This document shows, piece after piece, positions 43,376 to 56,202 of a DNA stretch of 64,000 nucleotides. The stretch's first letter is position 1, and the number at the start of each line of letters is the position of its first letter. The stretch is from the NCBI GenBank assembly GCA_036852015.1, contig JAANDG010000117.1, positions 124,001 through 188,000 of the forward strand, given 5' to 3'. Both the position numbers and the translations under genes were made by a program. The notes under the pieces are model-generated. The model made no database searches, was not told the DNA's origin, and worked only from the letters and a program-made list of their open reading frames with translations. This DNA is from Pelodera strongyloides. Lineage: Eukaryota; Nematoda; Chromadorea; Rhabditida; Rhabditidae.

Positions 43376-45750
43376 GAGCCGCCCGGTCAAGTGCGCTTAG
43401 GCTCATTAGCGTGGGAATAGGTCCCGTCCGCCTTGGAATCGTCGAGCTTCGAGCGACAGTATCCTACCCTGATATTGATGCCACAATACATTTATTGAGG
43501 CAGTAGGTATGGTATCTTTCACTGAGTAGCCTCTGCTACCTACTATCCCTATCCTTCACGCAGTTCTAGAGATTACTATATATCATGCTGAAAATTATTT
43601 AACAAGTCCGCCTGTATGCATTCAAATCCTTTTCATTTTTTCTACGTCTATGCTTTCCCTCTTTTCTTGTGACTAGCTGCTGATTTGCTGATTGTTTATT
43701 TGTCTTGCTTGAGTTTGATAAGTTTGTTTTAATATACCGTATCCACGTATCCGTTCTGCACTGGTTTGCATTATTAACATGTATATTGAATACCTGAGCG
43801 TGTTTTCTTTTCCTCGTGTAAGTCGTGGCGCAAGTCCTCATTGTTGTACTAATGATCCTGTCCTTTTGCCGCTTTTCCCAACTTTGAAGTGGTATGACAC
43901 GTGGTTTTGAATTCTGGAGCTGCACGCACTTCATTGCAAGTGCAAATCGCGTGCCTATATGTATCCTTTCCAAACCACGTGCCATACCGCTTTAACGTTA
44001 CTTCTTGATTGTTTCCTGTGAGGCCTGCAACCGTTCCTCTAAACAAGTGCTCTAACAAGTGGAACGGGTTGCCCTGTCCTGTCCTCCTATCAAATACTAG
44101 ATGTTAATCATTCCTTGTAAATATTCCTAGTGAAAGTTTAAACTTTATGTTTGATATTTGATCCAATCTTTGTATGTTATTGTCCGTATCCCCTTGTCCG
44201 ATGTTGGCGTCTGTAGTATTCGTTTAGCCGCTGAATTTATTAGACTTGTATTATTTTGAACTAGATCCCTTGATTGTAGATGTAGGCACACGTATGCGTA
44301 TGACTGACCATACGTGTGGCCCAGTATGACGATGCAGTCCATGCTTTTCCTCGCAAAACCGAATGATAGTTGCAGTACTAATACTAGTAACCTAGCGAAG
44401 TGCATTATTAAATGTCTGGTTTAGTAAACAATTAGCTAATTTTGGTAGATTTCGTCTAGATTGTTTTCTGTGATACACCCGTCTCCATGTTTCGAGCTTC
44501 TGCACCTAAAGCAAATCTTCTACTGTATGTTAATTATGAAATAAGGCAGATAAATAACCAAACGGTAGTAGTTTTTAGTTTTCGCTTTGCACATATGTAT
44601 ACAAGTATTGACTAGATGTTACTCCGAAGATTACGTAGATTTGTTTGTAGGCAACGAATAGATATATATACTTCACTTGCATGTTTTGTTTTTGTGTGAC
44701 TTTTTGTTTGAGGTTTAAGGTGATTTGACACCCTGGAATTAGTTGAAGGTTTATTTAACGATTCTGATGTGCACCTTGGTTTGTTAGTAACGGTGTTATG
44801 TATTACAAACCGAAGTAATTGACTAGTTCCAAGGGTGTCATTTCGTTACGTGTGACAACGGTATGCCGCAAGCTTCTCCCCACCAATTTCGGTGGTAGTT
44901 ACACCATTTTGTAGAGATTTAACCAGGTTTAAAGGGAATGTTCTCCTAGTATTATAATGATATCGTGTATCTACCTTACCACCATCGAGATTAGAGTGGG
45001 TTGTAGCTTGAGGCCTTCTTGTGTAAGTTACCCCCCGAGTTACCGTTTTGTATTTTGCGTATGTCAGTGTATGTCATTTACACCAGTGTTTATACAATCA
45101 CCAGTGAGACTTTTCATGTTATTGTGTATTATAGCACCCGGTGCGAAAGCTGATGAATATCCCGTGCACACATTTTTTTTACCCGGAAGTTTTTTTATTA
45201 TATTTATTTATTTATTTGACAGAACCTGATACCTGAACTGACTTTGTTTTCAAATAGTTATGATACTTCACACCTGGCTGAATAAATATATTTAGAGCTG
45301 CAGTGTTTGTGTTAAAGGTTTTGCATGGTTGCTCTCCACTGGTATTGTTTTAAATAGTTGTTAATTGAGGGAAATGATTTTGAGTCAGAAACAGAGAAAA
45401 AAACTAAACCTTTCTGAGGGAATACCATATGTCATGTGTAAGAGTCGCGGGGTCGTGAAAGGTAGGTTTAAAGCGATTATGTACCCTCGGTTTACCGTGA
45501 CTACTGTAATTCGAGCCTGCTGCTTTATGCTGGGTTTCCAGTGGTTGCTATGGGGGGCATACCGCATACTTCGCGCTCTTGGGAACCAAACTATGTTGGT
45601 TGCTGGTTCATTCTTATTGTTAGTAAAATCCTTTCGAGTTCAGTCCGTGCTTACGGTGTTTCAGATTCTTTGATTGTTATTCGAGTAGAGAAGTAATTTT
45701 CCTCTAGTTGTTGTTTCTGGCTTCATTTTGTCGGGTGTTTCAGTCCTGCA
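43376..45750. other. Spacer between MEIOC and SWEET
   Basis: About 2.4 kb without supported exons. It includes one short MITE (43887-43991). An acceptor just before the SWEET start (GTGTTTCAG, ending near 45743) suggests a 5' untranslated exon of SWEET somewhere in the right part. Confidence 0.5.
43887..43991. mobile_element. Short MITE, ends AAGTGGTATGAC / GCCATACCGCT
   Basis: About 105 bp with imperfect inverted ends: AAGTGGTATGACACGTGGTTT on the left pairs with AAACCACGTGCCATACCGCT plus T on the right, followed by TTAA (43992-43995). The left flank reads TTTG rather than TTAA. The ends differ from the AGCGAAATACC family but share its TTAA boundary. Confidence 0.55.
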
Positions 45751-48070
45751 ATGTTTCTGGAGATTCTTTCTGTGACGGCGTTAGCCTCCACCTTTGCCTT
45801 CTTCCTATGTGGCGCGCAGATATGCTATAGGATCAAGAAGCAGGGATCTACAGCTGGAATAGGTATGCGTTGTTTTATTTTTAGACTCCATTAGAGTGCC
45901 ATATGTGCGTTGACGGTGGGATTTGGTGCGCAGCGGGTAGGCAGTAGGAAATGGTGCTGCTATACTTTCCCGCGCTCCTTTGTTCTTCGCCATGCTCTCG
46001 CTGCGCGAGTCCCCTTCTCCTTGATGATAGTAGTTAGGTGTAGTAACTTTGCGGTAGTTAGAAACTATTTAATACGAGTCTAGCAGGGAGAGACTCAACG
46101 TGTGGTGAGCAGTTGTTGTGTGCTACATATGAGAATGAGAAAACGTATAGTACTCTGGATTTGCTCCTCCTTGGAAGGAATAGAATCAAGCATGATCATT
46201 ACTTAGTTTCTCATTTATGGCATGTGACGTCCGCGCGAAACGTTTCACCTCCTTGTTGGCGCAGCCTTATCTCAGAACAAATTTATCATTAAAGCGCTAT
46301 AACTGTTGACGTATGCTGGACAGGTTAAAGCGCTATAACTGTTGACGTATGCTGGACCTATGTATTTATGCTAAATGAGCTCGATTTTTTATTCTAAGCA
46401 TACACATTTGCTTATGGTGCATAGGAACGCAGTTATCCAAAATCCGTTTCAAAAACCGGATGTTATACCGTTTTAATGAATTGAATTTACAGATCCTAAT
46501 CCATTCCTGTTGACATTGATCTCATGCGCCTTCATGTTACAATATGGAATTCTACGGAAGGACCGAGTTGTGGTATTCTGTAACCTTGTTGGTTTCGTTC
46601 TTCAGTTCATCTACATGTTTTACTACTATGCGATGACGATTCGAAAGGTAACTTTAAATAATAATAATAATAATAAACATGCTTATTTATTCAAGAGGGG
46701 TTCAGACTCGGTCCTCAAAACTTCGGTGTATGGCTAGCTTCAGTCACTTGTCACTTCATTAGTTTAATCAATCAGTAACTTCCTAATCAACTAATCATAC
46801 TTTGAATTTGAGGGCTTTTTGGGACAGAGTTCCCATCCACAGAAAATTACCTATTGTGAGGTAATCAGTCATCACCCCTTCCCTTTCGTCATTTGTTCAA
46901 AAAATAAACTTGGGTCCGATCCTTGTTTTCTAATGTGCCTCCAAAACCACCGCCATCTGGAATATGTATTGATCTCCTCTGTTGCTGTTGTCGCTTTTGG
47001 CTGTGCTGCGCTCTGCCGTCTCTCGAAGAGTAATTCTTGTTCCCAGTGTTCCCATTCCCAGTGTAGTATCCTTTGTGTTAATGATTCAGATCTTTCAGCG
47101 TCGTCTCCGTGTCCTTCTGTTTATTGAAGCCATCACAATCCTATCAATGATCTATTCTGTTGATAATGGTTTGCTCTCCACGTACATGCTTGGCAATATC
47201 TGCATGGTACTTAACATCAGCAGTATTGGAGCACCGCTGTTCGCTGTTGGAGAGGTATACATCCATTTACCGTATACCGGAAGTTATGAACGTTATGAAA
47301 AAAGAGAAGTTGTTAAGTAGAAGCTGTCTAGGTAGTACGTAAGTTGGTCATGCGGTCCTAGAGAATAAAGAATCGTATGTGGCGAAGAACACGATACGCC
47401 ACCGTAGTAACTAACCTACACGAAGAGTTTTAGTTAAATATTTACCGTAATCATTATGTGTCATCGAGTACTCCATTTCGATAAAATCCAAAGAATAGTT
47501 TCCATTCTATAGGTAATCCGAACAAAGTCAACGGAACGCCTACCGCTGCCCCTTTGCATCGCATCATTCGCGGTCAGCACTCAGTGGCTGACTTACGGAA
47601 TCCTAGTGCAAGATCCAGTAATCAAGGTGGGCTCAACCTTCAAAAACCATTCAATTATGTTCTCACCATTGGACCCCAATGTAGCGTTCCGTTAAAATGT
47701 AACCGCATAACTGTAATGATCACTTCTGCTGCGTAACAGCACAATCTCTAACATTGGGATTTATGGATAACCTTATTCTTCTCTCTATGAATTCTTTCGA
47801 ACTAATGTTCTGGAGTGGTTAGATTAGCTGTGCTTCGTTACAGTATTTCTGATATAGTATAGAGTATAGCCACTCGGCATGATATAAATTTATCCCAAGT
47901 CTAATTGTCTTTGTTCCTTTCAGTACCCCAACTTCGTGGCCACGTTCCTGTCCATCGTACAACTCTCACTATTCATAATCTTCCGACGGGGACCCGCGAA
48001 TCTCAAGTACCAAAAGCTAGAAGCCGTCGATGTTACCGACAGAAAATATAGCAAACCACAGGATATTTAG
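45751..48070 (+). CDS. SWEET1: SWEET-family sugar transporter (SLC50A1-like)
   Basis: Five exons (45751-45862, ~46491-46649, ~47095-47250, ~47513-47627, ~47925-48070) join in phase to about 227 residues; animal SWEET1 is about 221. Seven membrane helices are visible as 3+1+3: residues ~4-24, ~42-60, ~65-84, ~92-110, ~116-140, ~155-172 and ~180-202. This is the two-MtN3 (PQ-loop-like) layout. The second repeat shows NISSIGAPLFAVGEVIRTKS, the characteristic SWEET segment, and TERLPLPLCIASF. The C-tail (RGPANLKYQKLEAVDV...) is cytosolic and polar. SWEETs let sugars move down their gradient across plasma or Golgi membranes; substrate cannot be read here. The first intron holds a MITE. The gene is convergent with RAD9. 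Confidence 0.9.
46329..46472. mobile_element. Diverged TTAA MITE with duplicated left end
   Basis: A ~144-bp element in the first SWEET intron. The left end is AGCGCTATAACTG..., the right end ...CAAAAACCGGATGTTATACCGT, and TTAA lies on both sides (46325-46328 and 46473-46476). The first ~32 bp of the left end also occur directly upstream (46289-46320), a local tandem duplication that includes the TTAA. Confidence 0.6.
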
Positions 48071-49142
48071 ATAAGCTATTCATTACCTTTCTTTCTTTTT
48101 AAGTTCTGGACTGGCGAACTCTATAGCAGAGCGATTTTCTTAATTATATGTACATTCGGTCTTTCAGTACAGTTCCGCTGATTCTTTCACAAAGAGCACT
48201 ATCATTATTACTTACTCATAATCAACTTTATAACTAAAATCGTTATGTAATCTTACGAACTGGAAAGGCCATTCATTTTTGAGTTGACGTTTTGTAGAAA
48301 GTCTATGCATTTTGTGCCATTTAGTATTTAGTTTTCGTTAGTCTGACTAGAGGTGTTTCCTTGCCTTTCTCTGTATTCACTGTGATATTAGATAGTCATA
48401 CAAATACGATGGTTCTTAGTTTTCACACACTTTAATAAGACATATCTTTATTTAAAAAAATAACATTTCCATTAAAATATAATTTGTACTATGTACACAC
48501 CGGGTTAGCGTGGCAATTGGCAATTCCTAATTAATTTATTAAGATTTTTTAATAATTTTCCTATTAATATATTTTCGGTTGATAGTGGTGAGTGTTACGT
48601 ATGTTATTATTACCTGTACTGAATTAATACTCGTATGATGTGCATAATGCATGAGAGTGAGCAAGTACATACATTGAGTTCAGAGTTCAAACCCGCTATA
48701 ATAAAGAGATACGTATAATAGTGTGTGTGCCAAATTCTAGGTAAAATGGAAAGTACAGTAGTTTTAGAGCGCCTTCCATACAAAACAGAGAGGAATTAAT
48801 AGTATCTTTAAACTAACACGTAGAAAAGTAACGTGACACAGAGCCAGTTCCCTACACGGAGAATGAACAATGAATAAATATGCTGAGCAATATCAAGCAA
48901 TACCACCAGCTTCTCACCTGATATAAGTTCTATTCACTTCATAAAATTCAGAATGCAAGTTCTACTGTCCTACGCTGTAACCTTCAAACAAATAATGGTA
49001 AAATCTCACAAAAGTATTCACTCCCCTTGACTTTGGAGTAAGTAAGGGCTATACTTCTGGTGGATGCCGAGACGTACAGACTACTGGCTTTTATATGTGA
49101 ACCTGCTCCTGTGTTCCCATTCCACCCAGTAGCTCGTCCTCG
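48071..49142. other. Convergent spacer, SWEET / RAD9
   Basis: About 1.07 kb between two stops facing each other. It should contain both 3' untranslated regions. The sequence is AT-rich and no further gene, repeat or strong hairpin was seen. Confidence 0.6.
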
Positions 49143-52100
49143 TCACTTCATCTGTGTGTCCATTGCAAGTGGCCGTGTATCCTGACTAGATTGTTGTTGT
49201 GAGGCATGTTGTGTAGCCGAAGAACTCGACATGAAGAACCGACGGAACTGAATACGGTGTCAGAGTTAGTGTGAGAAGATGAATTAAATGTAAACGAAAT
49301 GCACTTTGTTTCTGATTCTGTCCTCGTATATTCTCCACGTCGCTTGGACCACTTTTCGTGATGCTTTTGCAGTTTTCTCAGAAAACAAAATGCATCTATA
49401 TTGAACTGTGCAGGCATAATCCGAGTCGTGCACTACTTCAGACTGAATAATAACATGTGCCTACTAAAAGGTTAAAAGGCTTACCCGTCTATCCCTTGCA
49501 TTACGTGGAGGCGAGGGACTTGAACATAGCAGGTCGCGTGATTCTTCTTGCTCCTCTACTCTCTCATGGTCTTGCTCACTCTCCCCTGGAACTTGCTGTT
49601 CCATGTAGCTCTGCTGCATTTGACTGGGAGGAAAAGACTGCTGGGGTGGCGGGTTGTTCAGCAGCGCACCATCGGGGTCCCAGTCAACTGTAATGCATGT
49701 GGTGACTATGGAAGTCTATAATAACGCTGACTATGTATCCAACAATCAACATTAGTTAAAGATGGTTATACAGGCGCCTAAAACCGAAGCATTTGTAAAA
49801 GAAACTATACTGACACTTTGTTTACCTGAGGCAGACGAGAATGAGCCTGACGTGCAAGTAAAAAGACCCAAACATTTACGGCAACTTTACTATGTCTTAT
49901 TCAATTATCCAAAGAAACTGAAACTGCTAAATCCCTATTCTACCATCCAGACTCCAGAAATTATCTAACACATAGAGCGTCGCCATTTTTCTAGGATACC
50001 AACAACTTATATCTTAACTATAAATGATGAACACACTACTTGAAACATTAACAAACAAATGTATCTACCTGGCGGTGCGGCATCGGTCCAGGGGTCTGCT
50101 TGCGAAGGTGCCGGTGTCAATCGTTGCTGTTGTTCATCAACCTCGACATCGACACTGCAAATAATAATAAATATCTCAACGATTGTTGTTTTAGTTTTCT
50201 GTACTATTATCCATTTATTCGTTGTTAGTTGCCTTATATTATCAAAACTTGCGCGATACTTTGTTGTCGTAATAAATGATATGTTACCCTCCAGTCCTCC
50301 CTATGTGATGGTGCCACGAAACTCGTAACCCAACTTCCTACTTTGCTAGGCCTGCCCGCCTGCCCCTAGCTCTTATGATAAGCATCAGCAAAGGATTCCG
50401 ATTCAGTTACGAATGGATAAATCAAAAGCCAAGGGGGAGTATTGTCGGTTGTTTATAGTTCCATTAATTCCGAATGAATCGGTTCAAGTACAAACCGATC
50501 TTCCTCCATCCCTTGCTCTTGTTCGTTGCTCTCCCCCTCTCCTCCCGCTGTCTTCTCGGGGATCCTCTGCGTGGGAGTGATCTCATCATCATCAAAGCTA
50601 TCGTCGAGTGTTCGTTGCTCACGTGGAGGACTGAAAGGAAATAAACTATGCACAGCGCTACTGGCTATATGTACCTGAGCATTAATAGAACTAATCGCTC
50701 ACCCATATATACTCCAGCGAACGGAATAGCGAGTTTATAGATAAGTAAAGCCAAAGCCAATGAAACACAACATCACTCAAAATCTACCAACGATCAACAA
50801 CTGCGGTGTTGCAATATGCAAATATACAACGTTCTACTGATCTACGAGATCGGCGCCGAATTCCAAACACACAAAAGGGTCAGCTCACTTTCGCTTGAAT
50901 GTTAAAGCGAAATACCGGCCGTTTTCTGAAACACATCGTGGACAACTGAATTCTTACACATTTATGCTAATTTGCTCGAATTTAGCTCGATATTCAAAAT
51001 TATATTAATTTGCATAGGCTGCATAAGAGTGCTGGTGTACTCGATGTGTTTCAAAAACCGACCGGTATTTCGCGTTAATAAATGTTCAGGAAGAAGGTAA
51101 AATTAAAACGTACGCATCAGGTTGCGTCGTCGTTCTCTGTCTACTACCCGTCGCGGTGCTGATTTCATTGCGCATCGCATCTGGAGTATACGTTTGATCA
51201 GTGACTTCCCTCTCAATACCTCCAGTCGATAGCTGTAGTTCTCCTGTGTAATGGATATCGCATTCGATTGCGGCGACAAGGTACCTGCAACATGGGCAAT
51301 TCAAATCAATACTTAGTCGTACGTTAACCGTACCTAGTCCCGACGCCGATCAATGGTATTACGCACTTACTATCAAACTAATACTTCAAGAAACATAAAA
51401 AAATATGACTGTTGCTAACTACCAGGATTACTGTGAATATCAAACTTGAGGCAAAAACATCAGATGCCAGATGCACATATTGGCTGGCTCGCTAAACAAT
51501 TTTGTCATATAGTTTGTTAGTTCAGTTCAACAGCAACTACCTCATCAAGAATACACAACTAATGTATCCCAGCTGACCAATGTAAAATAGTAAATAGCAC
51601 ACAATAATAAGTAAAACACAAAAGGACGTGACGTATACGATAAAAACCCTCACATTTCTGGTAAATCAAAGTACAGACCGACGCTCACGGAATGTTGCGA
51701 AGCAAAGAAAACGAACGCCTGAAATGATCGATGAGAAATTTGATATTTGGCCATTTGGGAAAGATAAAGATTAATGCAAAATATAACGACAGTCAAAAAA
51801 GGTCAAATAAATAACCCAACTTTACGAAGACGTGACGGATCAAAAACTTCAAACCATGGTGCAAAAAACAAGCATTATATAAATTCCCACTCTTCCACTG
51901 ACCTTGAATTCCTTGGCACTGAAACATATCTCCGTTTCCCTCTCAACCGAATACCGTGAGAAGAGATCATCACGTATCGTGGCTTCGGATTTAATCGGTC
52001 GTCGGCGCTCTGTGAGATTCAGTTAGTTTCTTCAAATTATAGTTAGTTACCCCCTATGATTACGAAACATAACGATTACTTTACACCTCGTACACATTAC

Positions 52101-54533
52101 ACATTCCACTTAATCTATTCACAAATGAAGCATTCGGCACTGTCAGAGATCTGAAGAAAACAGAACCTCAGATCCATCTAGAAAATTCACCTCCCCCAAC
52201 CAAGCGCGAAGCGCCTGAGTATTTAATGAAAAGCAGGGTAGGTAGACTATAATTCGTCTCCTATACACAAAATCAAAAAGTAGAACACTATTAGACTATG
52301 CATCCTTCCATCCTGTGCGATACATCCTGCGCAATTACCCACGTATAATTAGAAGGTTCAAACCCAAAAAAGACCACCAACCTCTATCGAGAAAGGAGAA
52401 GTTCTTCAGCTGAAATTTGTCCTTCGAAGCAGCGAGCACAAGTTCATCACAATCACTGTGCATTTGATTGATGTACGATAAGAGGGTTCTAAAGAGCTAT
52501 AACGATAAATGGACAAATAGAACACTCAGTATGTAATGTAAAGAGTAAGACTAGGTTCAGTTTCAGTTACGGTCCGTAAGAGTAACTATGTAACTAATCT
52601 TACAACTTATAAAACTCCACACATTGTGGTGAAAAGAAATCCAATACGTACCGTAGAACTAGACACTTGGCATAATCAAAATGTCTAAAATATATGCGCA
52701 CACAATACATCAACCCACAGTAATGAGTTAATGCCCATTGCCGATAATAACTTGATGATCATGACATTTGATTGTGTGTTTAATGATAATTAATCATAAA
52801 TAAAATAAAAACTTACCCTGCAGGCAAAACAACAATGTTCTTCAGCTTGCTTTTGTCGCAATTTCTGGCCAATAGTTTCGGTTCCAGCATGTTGATTTCA
52901 TACACACGACGGACATCTGAACTTGGCGAAAAAGATAGATTATGCATTAAGTGAAGCGTAGAATCACACAGTTTATATATCTGAGTGAATGACATCCTGT
53001 TTTTAATGTTTTCAAAATGTTCAGGCCTGAGGCCACCACGTCAAAGTACCTCCACTTACACAGCGAATTTATGCGGCGCAGTCTAGTCTTAGTTACTCTA
53101 TCGGTTGAACAAATAAATCACTGGTTAATGGTGCGCCAGCGCAAATATCAAGTAAATTTTCAGATAACTGATAACTCAATGGTTGGGATAACTGATAACT
53201 CAATGGCATTAGCGAAAGAGTATGAACAAACAAAGTACCATGTATCATCTGCATTTGCACTCTCATGTTGTCTCCGGCCGGGTTGATCCACATCTCACAT
53301 GAAAAGCAGTTCTTATCTGATGAGTGCGCACCTTTGAATGCGGAAAGAGCGCCCTAAATTAAAACCATAGAGAAGTACAAAATTGTACAGTAGTGAATTG
53401 GTAGCACACATAGGCGTCTATGTAGCGTGTCAGTGATTTCTGGAACAGTTACGTTATATGCCTATGGAATAGACTATTTAGAAATTTAGAAGCTTAGTGG
53501 AACATATTTTTTAACTTGATGTGTTCCTTTTCTCTCTTTCTCTGTTCTCACTGGATTACAGGCTTACAGGTCCAACAATGCCAATAACAAATCATAAACG
53601 TACCGTACCTTCATGGAAATTCTGCATAAATTACATTTGTTGGGATCAATGGAAGATGTATCCGTGTCCGAGAAGAAAGCATTGGAAAATAGGAAAAATC
53701 CATTCGCGGTGTGACTCCGATGGAACGTCCTCACGGCCAACTGAAATGAATAAAATGAGAGCAATTCGAAGACTTTGGCTTTAGTCTCAGTCCAGGCAGT
53801 GCTCTGCAATTAGCAATATATAACGGCGATTTTTTGGAACGCATGTTGACTTGACAACTACATTCCCATATGTTGCGCACACTACGTGGGAATGCAGGGT
53901 CCAGTATACGTTTCAAAAACCGGCCGTTATACCGCTTTAAAGCGAAATGCTAGCCCCTATGGAAAATTTGCATATGATAAGCAAATCCTATGTATCCTAT
54001 GCTAATTTTGTACGATCGTCCACGGCAATCGTACAAAATTAGCATAGGATACATAGGATTTGCTTATCATATGCAAATTTTCCAAAGAGGCTAGCATTTC
54101 GCTTTAAACCGAACTCGGTCAGGGTCATTAAAACGTGCCAGGCCAGGGTACCATATTTGGGTTTGAAGAATCACAATGTAACAGAAACTATGTTTCAGGA
54201 GACATAATTGAAAGAACGAACCACTATCACTACCTATGAACTATATGCAAATAGAGACTGGGCTATGGAACTTACGCCTTCTGGAGCCGGTTCCAAGTAG
54301 AGAATCTCTCCGAGCTTCCCAAGTGCAGTGATAGCTTTCGTAAAAACTGAAAATTGCAGAAAACATAGATAAAAAAGTAGACATACAGTAAACCGATATC
54401 GTTATAAGTTATAAGGCTCTTCGCTCTTCAATAGACCACGAACCGTCCAAAAAAAAAACTAACTTCTCAAGTTTGACGCTTGTAAGTGGAAGTAAGATGC
54501 GTTCGGGTCTGCATCAAGTTCGCCTGAAGGCAT
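49143..54533 (-). CDS. RAD9: RAD9, 9-1-1 checkpoint clamp subunit
   Basis: Fourteen exons (54464-54533, 54276-54346, 53609-53740, 53239-53353, 52817-52916, 52382-52488, 51955-52009, 51903-51918, 51654-51718, 51114-51284, 50496-50630, 50069-50154, 49485-49687, 49143-49247) join in phase to 1,431 nt, 476 residues; human RAD9A is 391. Residues ~1-275 follow the Rad9 PCNA-like fold in order: ALGKLGEILYLEPAPEG, then LAVRTFHRSHTANGFFLFSN, CRISMK, VRRVYEIN, AKEFK and VSVGLYFDLPE. The C-terminal ~200 residues are acidic and glutamine/serine-rich, ending with FRRFF, like the basic-aromatic segment FRSLFF of vertebrate Rad9. Rad9-Rad1-Hus1 is loaded at damaged DNA and activates ATR through the Rad9 tail. 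Exon 51903-51918 is only 16 nt. Two introns hold MITEs. Confidence 0.9.
50906..51074. mobile_element. TTAA-flanked MITE, AGCGAAATACC family
   Basis: The 169-bp copy starts AGCGAAATACCGGCC and ends CCGACCGGTATTTCGCG, with TTAA at 50902-50905 and 51075-51078. It lies in a RAD9 intron, 39 bp from the exon ending at 51114, so it probably contributes to that intron's 5' part. Confidence 0.8.
53941..54103. mobile_element. 163-bp near-perfect palindromic MITE
   Basis: Ends AGCGAAATGCTAGCCCC and its complement; arms of ~75 bp are nearly exact reverse complements around a short CGTCCACGG-type centre. TTAA flanks it on both sides (53937-53940, 54104-54107). A separate solo terminus (about 53909-53936, AAAACCGGCCGTTATACCGCT) abuts the left TTAA, as at 26.07 kb. 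It lies in the second RAD9 intron. Confidence 0.85.
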
Positions 54534-54905
54534 AGTTGATCACTCAATTCCTGAAACAGAAAGAAGTACCAAGTACCAGGAGCAAGGGAAGGATATAGGA
54601 TTGTGCTTGCTTTACTGTAATCAAACACATGCATAGGTTATTCTCCAGTGGTTTCTCCCCAAACAAATTAGGCTCCCTATCTCCTCATATATACCCCTAA
54701 TCAGTAATACAACACGATACAACAAAGCGCAACAAATATCAAAATAAATTATGCATATTTCCCTCCCGAAGTGAAAATTGGAGCACGGATGATAATCGAG
54801 AAGCGAGACTATATGACTGCTAGAACGGAATAGAAGATACAAAACGCTATCATAAATAATCTAATTCTCCAATGATAAAAACTAAACTATCGTTGGTAGG
54901 AAAAC
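54534..54905. other. RAD9 upstream region
   Basis: About 370 bp of AT-rich sequence between the RAD9 start and the left edge of the repeat island. It probably holds the RAD9 promoter. The minus-strand open frame at 54621-54842 has no recognisable content. Confidence 0.5.
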
Positions 54906-55468
54906 AATCCCAGCGCGCCGCGCGCAGCGGCGGAAAAAAGAGCAAAATGCACCGTGCATGCGAAAGCTCACTAACATGTCTAACAGGACTTTTCCGCCTA
55001 AATATCGCCATGTACGGTAAAAGCTCGGATTCTAAGAAAAGTATCCACAACAAGAATCTCTTTAAATCTCATATGAGCGTCTTATTGGTAGAGTTTGGTA
55101 TAACGGAACACATAATATTTACAATATTGGCAAATATAGAGCGCTTTGCAACTCAAACTTCGAACACACTTATTCTTGTGACAGACATACATAAAGATTT
55201 ATTACAAACAAAATAAATAAATACAGTGATAAAGGAAAATTAAAAGTGAAAGAACAACATATAGGTAAGATCCTAAATAAAGGAACAGCTACGAAACTTG
55301 ACAACAAATTGACACGTTGACAAAAAAAACTAGTCAAGTCGAAGTAGGTTCTTGTTAATTTAAAATGCTCAATTTTTCGGCAGTCTCGGGGTCCCGGGGA
55401 TTCTGGGTGGTCTTGCGATTCTCTGAATTCGGGGGAACCTGGGTAGTTTAGGGAGGCACCTTGGAAAT

Positions 55469-55906
55469 CTAGGGAATCTGGAAAGTCTGGGGAAACCTGT
55501 AAAGGTCAAGCCGGTCTTGTACATACCGTAGGTAGTAGACAACAACAACCAATCCCAGTGCAGTCACAAGAAGTTGCTTATTTTGCATAATCAGGCATTG
55601 CATAGCAGTGCAATAGATGGGGAGATCTCTCCACAAGTCACATGCCATACCGCTTAAATAGTCCCACAAGCGAGGTGCCATGTCGCTTAAATCATTCCAC
55701 ACGCCACTTGCTATACCGCTTGAATATTTCCATAAACCAGCCGCCATAATAGTTGAATCTTTCCGCAAACCGGGTGCCATACCGCTTAAATCTTTCCCCA
55801 AACCAGGCAGCATGCCGCATAAAGCGTCCCACAAATCACGTGTCATACCAGTGTCATCTCCCTTAAAAATATTAAGTTCATTTACTGTTATTTTGATATT
55901 TTCCAT
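55469..55906 (-). CDS. 11-residue-repeat membrane protein, copy 1 (left arm)
   Basis: This 145-residue frame starts MENIKITVNELNIFKGDDTG and then has about seven hendecad units of the type DLSGMAPGLRK / DYLSGMACDLW. A predicted membrane helix follows (residues ~113-133, LLVTALGLVVVVYYLRYV). It stops shortly after at YRFPQTFQIP. The downstream DNA would continue the proline/arginine tail seen in copies 2 and 3 in the same frame after the stop, so this copy is C-terminally truncated by a nonsense change. No known family is recognised. It lies in the left arm of the inverted repeat. Confidence 0.5.
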   Translation of the reverse strand: MENIKITVNELNIFKGDDTGMTRDLWDALCGMLPGLGKDLSGMAPGLRKDSTIMAAGLWKYSSGIASGVWNDLSDMAPRLWDYLSGMACDLWRDLPIYCTAMQCLIMQNKQLLVTALGLVVVVYYLRYVQDRLDLYRFPQTFQIP

Positions 55907-56202
55907 TGTGTTTTGTTCAAACTATTAGGAGCAATACCGCTTTACCGAAACGCATTATAGTTATGTCACTGGGTGACAGATTAGTGAGCTTTGCAACACA
56001 AAATTTGGACACACGCCTTCCTGTGACAATTATGCATACATGTTTATTATATACATAAAAACAAATGTAACGATAAATAAACACAGTGTAATAAGGTAAT
56101 AAAGAGAAAGCACAGCGTAGGCAAGACCTAAGAGCTAAGAAACTTGACAACCTGAAACGTTGACAAAAAAACTAGTCGTCATGACGAAGTCACGAAGTTC
56201 AT

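Noticed and set aside
49298..49450. Extra RAD9 exon reading SEVVHDSDYAC...
   Set aside because: It needs a weak GTGGTC donor, whereas the exons on either side already join in phase to give a RAD9-like C-terminus.
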